This document shows, in pieces, positions 23,653-34,517 of a DNA stretch of 64,000 nt (the first letter of the stretch is position 1; each line of letters opens with the position of its first letter). The notes beneath the pieces are model-generated. The model was not told where the DNA came from and made no database searches. It saw only the letters and a program-made list of their open reading frames with translations. The position numbers and the translations under genes are program-made. This stretch comes from Turritopsis dohrnii (lineage: Eukaryota; Cnidaria; Hydrozoa; Anthoathecata; Oceaniidae): contig BQMF02000003.1 of the NCBI GenBank assembly GCA_027922465.2, positions 62,001 to 126,000 on the forward strand, given 5' to 3'.

Positions 23653-24576
23653 AGGTACACAAATGTACACAAAGGTCAAAGGTTTTGAAGTTGGGACATA
23701 TTTTTTCAATTAATGCTTAGAAACCAATTACTATACTCTGAAAAATGGTCATTTTATTTATGGGGATTTTTTATCATAGCCACAATAATGAAAGCACAAA
23801 GGAGGGTTGAAATCAATTCTTAATACATAATTCTAGAAGACCAGGTTGACATTGGATTTGGATGTCGGGAATTATTAATTTTGAGCTTTGTGCGAGATAA
23901 AAATAGTTTTTCTCTTTAACTCAAACACCACTTAAATTTCAATAATCAGAAATTTAAAAGGAAACACGAAATGCATAACAGCACACTCCTCCATTAGAAA
24001 GGTGTTGATAGAAAAAGTAGCACTTCTTTTTACAATGTTTTAAAACTGGAGTGGTTAGCCTGACTCAAGCATTATTATAAAGTTTTTTCCAGCATTTTGA
24101 TATGAGCTTCATGAAAAAAGGTGTTAAAAAGTGAAAATGTCTTTTTCGTCCAAATCATGTGGAAAAATGAGGGAAAACTTTTCATATGGATTTATTTTTG
24201 TGAATTGGTGTTCCGAAGATGTTTCGTGAAGATTATAATAATATTGCGAATTTGGCCAAAATTCATGAAATTGACAAAAATTTGTCCAGCAAATAATTTG
24301 TCTGCTTTTTCTTCAGATATATTCAAGTCTAAAATTTCAATCGAGTCCTTACCAATCAAGTCGAGTGATATTTAAAGTGAAGTTGTTGATATTCATTCAT
24401 ACATGTTTACAGTAAGTATAATATTTGATTAATATCATTCAAGATGTCCTGGAACAAGTATAATCTATAATATTAATATGCATTTGTGTGCCACACTTTT
24501 GATTTATAGAGTGACTGTTTAAATCATTGCAATGTCTTACTTTTTTAACAGTTTAACAACTATATAAATACAGAAA
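23653..24576. other. 5' flank of EFCAB10
   Basis: No coding sequence recognised. A possible 3' splice site (ATATAAATACAG) lies three bases before the EFCAB10 ATG, so an untranslated first exon, or a trans-splice site, may lie here. Confidence 0.35.
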
Positions 24577-27500
24577 ATGCTTAATGAAGAGGTAAGCAAT
24601 GAAAGTGTAGCTACCACTTTGACGGGAAGTAATAGCATAGAAAACACTGTTACAGCTGCAGACAAGCAAGAGTTGGCCCAGTACTATCTTAAAAAACATC
24701 GAATTGCGGATTTATTTAATAATTTAACAGCTGCTTTGGTTTATGAAAGACCAGGTATATATAAGTTCTTTTTTTATGCTTTTTCTTATGGTTATTAAAA
24801 CAACTATATATAATTTTCCAATTGCAGAAAATCCCAAAGCCTTCATGATAGACTATGTTGAGAGGTTAAGATGCTCTAGGCTAGCCCACGATGACCATCC
24901 ATCATTGTTTGATGAAAGCAATATGAAGTCGCTGTTTGGAATGATGGATCCTGCCAACAAGGGATATATAAATCATTCTCAATATAAATCAGGTAACCAA
25001 ATATCACATTGGTTGCATTACCTGAGAACCTTAAATAGAGGAAAGTTTATTACTATAAACCTTGAAAAATGTTTTAAAGGTAAAAAATCTTGTAAACCTT
25101 GAAAATTAGAAAAAATTACGGTGGACACCCTGCCTGGGTTCACACTTGAAAGTTAATGTTTTATTGTAGGCATGGAAAATATTGGTGTATCATCATACGA
25201 ACATAGCCCTCCAGGAGCAGATACTGACAGAATTTCATTAGAAACTTTTCTTTCTGAAGCGTAAGTAAAACTTTATAAAAATTTACAAATCTTTGGTGTT
25301 CAAAAAAAGTTTTGTAGCTGAAGGGACTGAAGAAAACAGTCCAACTTATACGGTTAAACCATTTTGGTTTGAAGTAGGTAAGATAATTCAAGGGAGAAAA
25401 GGCTTTAGTCCAACTTAAACAAAAGTCTGACTTAAACGGTGTTCGTCTTAAGCGGACCATTTTGGTTTGAAATGGGTAAGAAAATTCAAGGCGACAAGGT
25501 TTTAGTCCGACTTAAACAGTGTTCGACTTAATGGGGTTGTACTGTAAAATTGTTCTTATTTTTCATAGAATAAGCTCTACAAAGAGTGCATCTATCATGT
25601 ATTTGTTTTAAACTTATTTAAAAAGGGTTTGTTAACAGAAATACCAAAAACAAAATAGTATTTGTCTCTCATTAGAATGATTTTCCTTAACAAGTGCATC
25701 AGTTATTCAAACCCGCAGCTATTCGAACTTTGGTTTATTTGAACTAACTTTCATTTTCCTGGACAATAAAAACCCTTTATTTGAACGTTTTCTAAAATTC
25801 TGACATGAGAAGTTCAGAAATTAACAAAACAAAGCCATTATTATATATTTCCCCATAGGGCGAAATGTATGTTAAAACGGGCATTTCCTTTTTCTTCTTC
25901 TCCTCCGTTCACTTTTATAGCTGGGGTTCAATATTGAACTTTGGCCTAGCTAACATAGATAAGAACAGAGGCTAGTCTTCAGTGAAGTAGTACGCCGTTT
26001 TGTTCAGTCAGTGAAGACGAGTAGTGGAAGATTTTTGCTTTCTGTTAGCTTTTAAATATATTCAATATAGAAAATGTTGAATGATGGAAATAAATCGTTT
26101 TAGTTCAGTGTTGTCCTAAAAGGTTTTGTAAAAACAGAAAAAATGATATCAATGTCATGGATGGATGTTTTGGTTTTTGTCAACAGCAATGTTTTGTTTG
26201 ATGACTGGTTATTAAATGTTTGGAACAGTAAACCATTGAAGCTGTGATTTCAGTGCAAAGGCGGAAATTCATTATAAAAAGCCAGGCTGAAGATTTATTT
26301 TCATTTTACATCCTGATATAATGTAGCCCAACTGAACTGAAAGCACACGAGCCAACACAACAGGAAACCCTTCTTATACGGAGAATATCCAGTTTAACCA
26401 GTTATGTTAATTCAGGGAGTATATATATTCAGGGAGTATATATATACATTAAAAAAACTGTACAAACGTCATATATGCAATAGGAACTTCAGAAAACTAA
26501 TTACGTATAATATTTTTACCCAGGATTGAGATACATAATTACTTGAAAGAATCTGGTTGAGTGTGATTCTTTAGATAGTCGTTTAATCTGACAATAGAAA
26601 CATAATTTACTATAGATTTATTCCATGATTACATGTACTGTTTTGATACTGTATACACTCTTTCTTTTTTATAAGAATTCTTTTCATAAGAATATCACAA
26701 GGCTCAAATTGCTCAAAATTTAAGAATTATTTAAGAATCAACCTGAGACTTGAAATATTGATTCAGAGATTTCTGAAAATGTAATATACTGAGATTTTGG
26801 TAAATTTTTCGGGTTTTTTGTGTTTTTTATATTGACAATAATATTCTATTCTATGTTTTTCACCCATTCTGACGTTCAAAAGTAATCTAACGTTCAAAAG
26901 TAATTCAAATGTTCAAAAGTAATACTATTTGACCTGCAGAAATTTAAGAATCGTGTAGGATTATTTTAGACTCATATTGACTGATTCATTAAGAATCATT
27001 TGGCTTGATTTATGTAATTCTTATAAGAAAAGAGTGTATGATATTTTGTTTTGTAAAAAGTAATATACCATCAATTTTTCTTACTACGAACAACGAACGT
27101 AAATCAAAACACAATCCAACGTAGCAGTGTGTAAATTAAATCAATCAAGAACACGAACTTCTACTTTCAGCTATGTAGTGATTTGGTTGTGGATATGTAT
27201 TTTCACTATATGTTGGTTTTTTCCATTTGGGATTTACGAAGGTCATTTTTATCACATGTATAATAAATAATGGGTTGTGAACATCAGAGATGTTTATTCT
27301 GAATACTTGAATTTAATTTTATAAATTGTCACTTAAAGCCCATCTCATCTTTGAAAATAACTCTTCTTTCCTAATTTGAAACATATAATTTTTTAGGAGA
27401 GATTGCTTTGAATAGTTATTTGCTTATGTCTACTCCAAAGTATTTTTAATACTATATACTATATACTGACAATTTTCTTTTCTTCTTTTGTAAACCTGTA

Positions 27501-28587
27501 TGCAAATTGAGAACAAATTGAGAATTGAGAATAATGTAAGATTGTTTTATCCGAGATACAAAAAGCAAGTGTTCTGTTGAAATACATTGTTTCCAGTGAT
27601 TTTATGGTATACAGGATCGGAAGCAAGCTTCTGCAGAAATAATGATCATACATTTATTTTGAGGAATTTGCCTTACACATTGATTCGGTTATTGATGTGT
27701 TCTGCAAAAAAATTATTCTGTTGTTTAAGGGGAAATATTAATCACATTTAGGTCTCATAATTTTTAGCTATGTCCATAGTAACTTCTCAGTCATTTATAA
27801 GAGAATTCCACCCTGATTAGTATGTACAACATTTTTATCTGAGTATCAGGTTGATGGTAGTTATACCATTGTAATTATTTAATGATGCATTTTTTCTTAT
27901 GGTTATCAATGCACACAATAATTGATACAATTTTCGCAACTTTGGAGAAATATATATAGTCGTATTTTTGCGAATCTTGTGTTCACTTTATAAACAAGCA
28001 TATTGATGTTTACAATAAATTTTCAATCAGTTCCTGTAGAGCTGTTTCTCTATTTTACTGTTTCTCATTCTGTTGTTGTCACTCTGATCTATAGTCTTTC
28101 CTGTAATTTTAACGCAACAATTTATCAACTTCCTTCTGTGGTTCGTTACATGTCTTCATAACTTCTCAAATATTTGCTTTCCAGTTATTCCGATACACGT
28201 GAAATCCCATAAACTGTTAACTCGATTTCAAAGCATGATGGAAGAATAATTTCCATCAATATTGCAATCATCTGATCCATGTTGACTACCTGTATTAAAA
28301 ACAAGAGGAAAAAGGAAAACGCCATTACATGCATCTCTAAACATATCAATCAAAAGGATTGAATGTAATTCGAAGCCATTTCAAAGTCAATTTTAAGTTA
28401 CTAGACCTCCCGGTTAATCGAACCAAATCCAAATCCCCCTTAGAAGCTCAAATAACTGAATGTCCACTGTAGTCAGCTACTCAAGGGATTAACTACTCAC
28501 CCACCATATACTATCACAACTGTAAATTAACTTATTTATTTTAGGAGAGATGGCCTTCTTGTTGCCACTGCAACGTTTTCACAGTGA
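24577..28587 (+). CDS. EFCAB10: EFCAB10-like EF-hand calcium-binding protein
   Basis: Four in-phase exons (24577-24754, 24828-24992, 25170-25260, 28545-28587) give 158 residues. The N-terminal part (LAQYYLKKHRIADLFNNLTA, then PKAFMIDYVERLR) is the RIIa/DPY-30-like dimerisation-docking fold seen in EFCAB10. It is followed by FDESNMKSLFGMMDPANKGY, a degenerate EF-hand whose loop has Asp at position 1 but Gln at position 12. A second weak EF-hand-like part holds DTDRISLETFL. The family is linked to cilia and flagella, probably docking at the axoneme. The last exon (14 residues ending in VATATFSQ) is assigned on phase and the RDGLL pattern only, after a 3.3-kb intron, and is the least certain part. 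Calcium binding is doubtful on these residues. Confidence 0.85.
25316..25546. mobile_element. Tigger-like terminal fragment in EFCAB10 intron 3
   Basis: The right edge reads AATGGGGTTGTACTGTA, the inverse of a TACAGTACAACCCCATT-type end. Inside, GTCCGACTTAAAC-type words repeat, and a block starting ACCATTTTGGTTTGAA occurs twice 98 bp apart (25358 and 25456). The left end is not clear. Confidence 0.5.
26656..27036. mobile_element. 381-bp MITE with TA duplication in EFCAB10 intron 3
   Basis: The ends CACTCTTTCTTTTTTATAAG and CTTATAAGAAAAGAGTG are inverted. TA stands directly outside both (26654-26655 and 27037-27038). No coding capacity. Mariner-type target site. Confidence 0.75.
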
Positions 28588-29573
28588 GCTCATAAATATG
28601 ACGGATATAATGACAGACTTCATTGAAAGGTTTGGCTATGACAAGTTTATCAAGAATTTTTTCAACTATCATATGTACAAAGTTTTCTCAAAATAATGTA
28701 AATAATGCGATATTGTAAGTTTCTTCACGTACCAAAAGGATCTTCAGTTTCAAGTTCCCCTTGTTTAGAATATAGTGAGTTTTATGTTACCGGAAATTTA
28801 TGACATCTGGAAACTGGGTTTATCATTTTCAACATGTGGTATTTCTTTGTAAGAAGGTATTGAAGATTAAATCTACTAAAAAGAGATATAAAATGACTAG
28901 ATTCGCTTGTGTAGGAAGCTAGAAATCGAAAATCCTTTTGTAAAATGTTTTGTTCATCTTTGTATTGATGAATAAACATTGATTTTTGTAGTCACCCAAA
29001 GTTACTCTACAGTATCGAAAAATAATCACTGAAAATGCCGAAAATGAATGTTACGTCACTTCAACCCTCGCTTCTTTTCAACACGTATTATGTAATTAAG
29101 AATTTCATAAAATGATTCATCATTGAAAAAGGATTATCACTTTTCACGAATGGCATAAATGTCATCATTATTCAAATTTGATGTGATGTGGTTATGGAAC
29201 TGGGATGTTTTTCCAAATCTCTTACGTTTTACCTGCAAAAGCCAAATGACAAACATTTTAAGAAAAAGTCAAGGAATTTTTGATATTAGTCACTTTCAAC
29301 TGCAAATGTCAGCTAAGTTTAGTATCACTTGAAATTTGTTTACTTGAAATTCACCATACTTCCTTGTCCATTTTTATCAGAACAGAGTTCCAGGAGGGAA
29401 AATCGTCAAAAAGTCAATGCGATGAAGAATATTTTTATTGAAATAGTGTGTATGTTTCTATAGAAATACACTCCTTCGCAGTGATTTTTAAACAAATTTG
29501 CCCAATGGGATTTCATGAACTGGCAGACTGTTGGTGATATGTTTGGTATCTGCTTTTAAAGATAATACCTTAA
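28588..29573. other. gene-free stretch with one dispersed repeat
   Basis: It contains the EFCAB10 3' flank and, at about 29410-29512, the reverse-complement copy of the short hairpin repeat found at 16503-16602. Nothing else recognised. Confidence 0.4.
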
Positions 29574-29905
29574 GGGAAGAAATTTGTACGGAACTTTTTT
29601 TTGCGGAATTTTTCATCCGCAAGGAAAAAGTCTTGGTTATTGAACATCTAAGGACTTATTATTACTCTTCGTCAATAACAATACAAGCAGTATCTGCACT
29701 TGCACTATAATATGTTTATCTGATATTATAACTGATGAAAAGTAGATGTTATTCCATAAATCCATAAATTAGGTGTTTCCCTATTTTCGATTTTATTAAA
29801 TTTCTTGCATTTGCAAAAATTAATTCCGCAAAATATGGCATGTTTGGGTCATTTATCCGCAAAAATATATTCCGCAAAAATTTCTTCTGCAAACAATTTC
29901 TTCCC
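29574..29905. mobile_element. 332-bp MITE with TTAA target duplication
   Basis: The ends GGGAAGAAATTTG and CAATTTCTTCCC are inverted, and TTAA flanks both (29570-29573 and 29906-29909). Sub-terminal CCGCAAAAAT words repeat inside. A TTAA duplication is the mark of piggyBac or Kolobok superfamilies. The terminal GGG is less typical of piggyBac (CCC). Confidence 0.8.
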
Positions 29906-29973
29906 TTAAGGTAACTATCACAAGGTTAAGAAAAAATGTGTCAGTAGTTTTCTTGTGAGATAATCTCCACGAG

Positions 29974-30130
29974 AGAGCCAATCAGTTTTTGTTTTTTTTT
30001 TAACTTTGTTTGAGCGCATTTTTTAGAATAAACAGCTGCTCGTTCCCAGACCATTTCTCAATTGTTCTATTTCTACTGATATCAACATAGCGTAACCCTG
30101 AGCCGTACATATAACAGTTCATAATCTTTA
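29974..30130 (+). repeat. Dispersed repeat (copy 1 of 2 in the window)
   Basis: About 155 bp is shared in the same orientation with 61647-61805, including CTGCTCGTTCCCAGACCATT, ACATATAACAGTTCAT and a poly(T)-ACTTTGTTTGA-CGCATT block. There are no obvious inverted ends. It is an unclassified interspersed repeat. Confidence 0.8.
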
Positions 30131-30309
30131 AATGTTTTGCAAATTATATCATTTCATTCCGTTTTTTGTTTGACCTTTCTCTAGTTTTTTTCAAACATTG
30201 ATATTTTACCAAACCATCCTCACCCTCCTGGTTTTCGATGTGATAATTTGATACAAATTAGCACAAGTTTTCCCAAACTTATAATCAAGTAATTGGCGTG
30301 TAACAATAC

Positions 30310-30700
30310 ATGACTCCTTCTCCTAAGACTTTCTCTCGGAACACTGGGCTCTCTTCGAATTCTCATCCTCTAACTGTTCAGGTCCCAACATGCCATAAGA
30401 ACTTTTATTCATCTAGCTTTTTCCCTCGGACTGCTCGCCTCTGGAATTCTCTCCCTCATAGTTGTTTTCCTGCTGAGTATGATCTGCAATCTTTTAAATC
30501 CAAGGTTAACCGCCACCTTGGTCTGTCTTTCTAACTCTTCTTCCTTTTCTCATCTTTCCCATCTGTCTTTATAACTCTTCTTCCTTTTCTGATCTGTGTT
30601 TATGACTGTTCTTCCTTTTCTCATCTTGTAGCTCTCTGCCTAGTAGTAGCGCCGGCCTTGCAGGGAGCAACCCATTTAAAAAAACAAAAGAACAACAGAA
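30310..30700 (+). mobile_element. 3' tail of a LINE (C-terminus of RT protein)
   Basis: The frame 30310-30534 gives SSFFPRTARLWNSLPHSCFP, then YDLQSFKSKVNRHLG and a stop, the typical C-terminal end of L2/CR1/jockey-like LINE proteins. Low-complexity CTTCTTCCTTTTCT repeats and an A-rich end (about 30676-30700) follow. The frame begins only at the C-terminus, so it is a strongly 5'-truncated insertion. Confidence 0.8.
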
Positions 30701-31470
30701 CAAGGCAGGGCTGGATGTAGGTGTAGTTTGACAAGACATTGAAGTTTAAACTCGGGGAATAAGTATTTCTGAAATACGTCCATTTAACATTTCTTAGAGA
30801 TCCGTCTTTTGTCAAAATCTCCAAAACATTACCTAACTTCTAAAGCAAATTATAGATCATGTCATAATTTCATTGGAATGCAAAAATTCACTAATTTTGA
30901 AATCCTCATAACTGCTACCCCATTTTGTTAATGTCAAAAAAAATTAACATCAAAAGGTTAACAAAACAAAATCCCCTAAATTTTTCAACAACCAATCAAA
31001 TTTTGTTACTTTCAACAACCAATCCGGAGTATGAATGGAAAGAAGCCTTGCCCATTTTCGCGTTTGCTTAAAGAGATAGACGCTGGAACCGTAACTTGTT
31101 TGAAGAACTTTAATAAAAACTATGAGAACCAAACTTTGAGGAAAATGTACTTTTGTTTGATTACTGTACCATAGGATAAAGATGTCCTGGGTTGAAAAGA
31201 AAATCAAATGATTAACAATCGACGGGGCATGTTTATTTGAGACTCGAGAGTACAGCACTGGGTGCCGGCTTTTCTGCGAGTAAAGTAAATAAACGGCTGC
31301 ACGTTTACTGGGTCAATTTGGAATAATGTAGAGCCAATGAGGGCGGTAAGGCGTAAAACTCATGTTCGGAATGTTTAATCCGTCCCGTGGACGCCCCGTG
31401 GTGAGATGTGCTCTCATTCTTTTGTGTTAGTTGTTACGTTCGTATATTGTATGTTAGCATTTGTGAAATA
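30701..31470. other. gene-free stretch
   Basis: No exon or terminal repeat recognised. Open frames here are AT-rich and lack domain-like content. Confidence 0.3.
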
Positions 31471-31645
31471 CGGTGGACTCTCTGTAATTCCACTTTCCAT
31501 TAATCGAATTCTCCATAATTCGAATTGAACAGTGTGGGTTCTTTCAAGCTAAAACCTGGCAGTATCACTCTCTATAACTCGAACTCTCAATAATTCGAAC
31601 GATTTTGTTTTCCCCTTCGAGGTTCGAGTTACAGAGGGTCTACTG
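31471..31645. mobile_element. 175-bp Tigger-like MITE with TA duplication
   Basis: The left end CGGTGGACTCTCTGTAATTC and the right end GAGTTACAGAGGGTCTACTG are imperfect inverses. TA flanks both (31469-31470 and 31646-31647). Internal TAATTCGAA words act as sub-terminal repeats, as in the other pogo-type elements of this window. Confidence 0.75.
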
Positions 31646-32697
31646 TAGAATTTTAGAAAATTTGAAAGGAAGGCATAAAGGATTGTTACTTGGGTAAGCT
31701 GGATTTTCATTAATTTTAAAGGAAACATTGAAACAAGTTTATTTGAAAGTACGTTTAGAAATTCAGATGGATTTGATTTAATGCTTCAAACCATACCTAG
31801 TTTTAAAATTCCGGCTGTTATTGTTAACGCCGATGATTTATGAATTTACTGATATGAATAGTCAATGATCGAATCATCTACCGTCCCTTTAGACAGGCTA
31901 TTTCTCTAACAAACGTCCGCGGACGCTTATCAAATTCGTCAACAATTGAGTGGAGTCTTATATCAGAGTTGTTTTATATAATAACGACTGTATATCCAAG
32001 TGTTTGATACTACACACATTGATCACACAAAGACACCATTACATATGTTGTTTGAGGAAGGCTAGAAATGTTGGTCTAATAGAAGGAAGACTGGAACTCG
32101 TAGGTTGAAGTATGTCGCTATGATGAATATGACGTCACTGCATTGTTTCGAAAACATCGAGTTTAATTGTTCATTTTTTATTTGTACAAGTTTTTATGAG
32201 ACAGGACACATTAAAAAACATCGACACGATTGATTACTTTGCTTGTTATGTCTCTTTGCATGTTACGTTTGTTTTTTGCAGACTTCCTTCGTGTTACATA
32301 AATAGGTCATGGATTATAGGAAAAGATGTTGCTGTTTATTTTTGTCAGAGATTATCTTCCGAAATGCTATATTTAAAACTCTGGCATGGAAGTTCTGGCA
32401 CGTATCATGGTTGTCTGATATTGCATTAATACTCCACATTCAAAAATACAATCGGTTTGGGGCGTTTATTTAGCAGGGCGTAGATACGTCACGCCACGCA
32501 CACCATGATGTAGATTGTATAACCAGACAAAAAAGTGTTTTTTTTACCTGCAATGATTCTGGGTTAACTTAAAAGCATTACAGAGCTCCTCATTGGCCGA
32601 ATAAAGGAAGCTTAATTGGCCTGTCTATAATGACCCCTTAGAATATTTTCACCCCCGTGGTTTACGCTTATGACTTGTTAGGTTTTCTTTGTTATTG

Positions 32698-32725
32698 TTA
32701 GGGCTAGGGTTAGGATTAGGGTTAG
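32698..32725 (+). repeat. Short interstitial telomere-like tract
   Basis: About four TTAGGG or TTAGGNT-type units in a row (TTAGGGCTAGGGTTAGG and following). TTAGGG is the standard animal telomere unit. The tract is short and imperfect. Confidence 0.5.
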
Positions 32726-34455
32726 TCATTATATTTTACTACATGTCACATTTATTTATTTATCTATTATTTTAACTGATTTAGAGAATAAGTTTGAAAT
32801 TCACAATCAACTGAATTTTAGGTGTCAACAAAATCACGTTCGAACGCGCTTATTCAAAACCTTTTACAAACTGAAAAAAAAATGTTTTGATAAAATAATC
32901 TCCCTGCCTAATTACCGACAAGTCCAACGAAAGTTCCAAATGGCGGTTTTATGAATCGAAGCTTGTATTACAGAATTCTTTCTTTTCGCAAAGTCAATGG
33001 ATGACGTGAAAAGGATGTTGATTTTTAAATCTCTGACATAGGATAAACAATTCAATTGTCTAAATACGTGAATCACCATCTTAGCAAGATGTCATCATAT
33101 TTTAGCACTTGAGTCGTGGCGGCTTAATATAAATTTTCTAATCTATGAGAACTCCATCGTAATGATTAGCTTCATATAATAAACATTATCAAAAAAATAA
33201 TGTTTCAGAACTAAATCTAACGGAACACGCAGATATTCAAAATACCTTTGGAATTGGTTGGTCGAATTTTATTTGAGCAAAAAAGAAAAATGTAGACGCC
33301 ATCTATTACCGTTATACAAGTGATAACGGCGACCACCAGTGACTAGTAGACTTGCTTGATTGCCTGACGAATGTATTCTGACGTCATACGTAATTGCTTC
33401 GATGCATGTCCTGAATTGTTTTGGTTTGGCTAACAGAACACGGTTGTGCCATCGAAAAGTTGTTAACTATATCGACGGAATTTTGCATCTCACAAAGAAA
33501 TACAGCTTTCGCAGTGCCTTCTAGTGTCAGCGCTTTCCACTTGAATTGTGCAAGACATACAAGGAATGCACCTTATAGATTAGTTCAAACGATGGTATTC
33601 AGTCAAACTATCCGAACCGTACCTTTGTTGTGTTTTTTTCCCTCTGACAACGATGCGTCAAAACGAGGCAGGAATTGCTTATCTTATATGATTCCCAAAA
33701 TTGAAAAATGGTTCATAAGAAAGCTTTTTGTGTCACACATAGTCTTACAGAAGAATGCAAAATCCTTTTACTGTAATTCATCAAATTCCCGCCCCTTTCA
33801 AGTTTGAAGAAGCGCCCATGAATGATAATTTACTGTAGTAACTGAAACGCCCGTGAACGATTAAATGAGTAACGTGTCGCATGAGGTTAATGTTTCATGA
33901 TTAATTCATCAGATTTTTAGTTTCTGAAGAAATTTCAAACCCAACAATCGGTTGTTTGTTACTTGGCCTTATAGGTTCGTATAAATCATTGAAATGTCAC
34001 CACGTTTCTGCTGGAGAATTTAACAATACTTATTTTTCTTGCTTTAATTTCCTTTTGGCAATTGCGTTTGGAGGAATGAACTACTGATAATTTTCGACAA
34101 TCAAATTCATTTTAATAAATCAAATAAGTAGTTTTGAAGGAAGATATAACATTTAGAATATTCCTAGCTTGGAAAATAAACATCATGACAATCTCCTTGT
34201 CGGTTCATTGACTGATTCATGCTATGTAACTTTATGGTAGTTGTATAATGTATTAAGGAGAGAATGTTATTATCTCCATAATACCACAATTCCATGCTTT
34301 AAGGTTACTTTTTAAATAATGTTCTATAAATAACAGTGAAAATATTCTATGGAGGCATTTTTGGTGATTTTTACTCGTTGCATTGTGGAAGTTACATTAA
34401 ATATTACGGGAATGGCGAATTACGTACGATAGGAAGAACATGTCATGCCTATATG

Positions 34456-34517
34456 AAGTAAAAGCCTCTCGTTCTTACTATATAGAAAGTAAAAGCCTCT
34501 AGTTCTTACTATATAGG
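34456..34517. repeat. Tandem pair, 31-bp period
   Basis: Two copies of AGTAAAAGCCTCT followed by GTTCTTACTATATAG, differing at one or two bases. Confidence 0.8.

Noticed and set aside
33421..33807. 128-codon plus-strand frame, the longest in the central gene desert
   Set aside because: It begins with TTG rather than ATG, has no domain pattern, no nearby splice logic and no partner exons. Chance frame.
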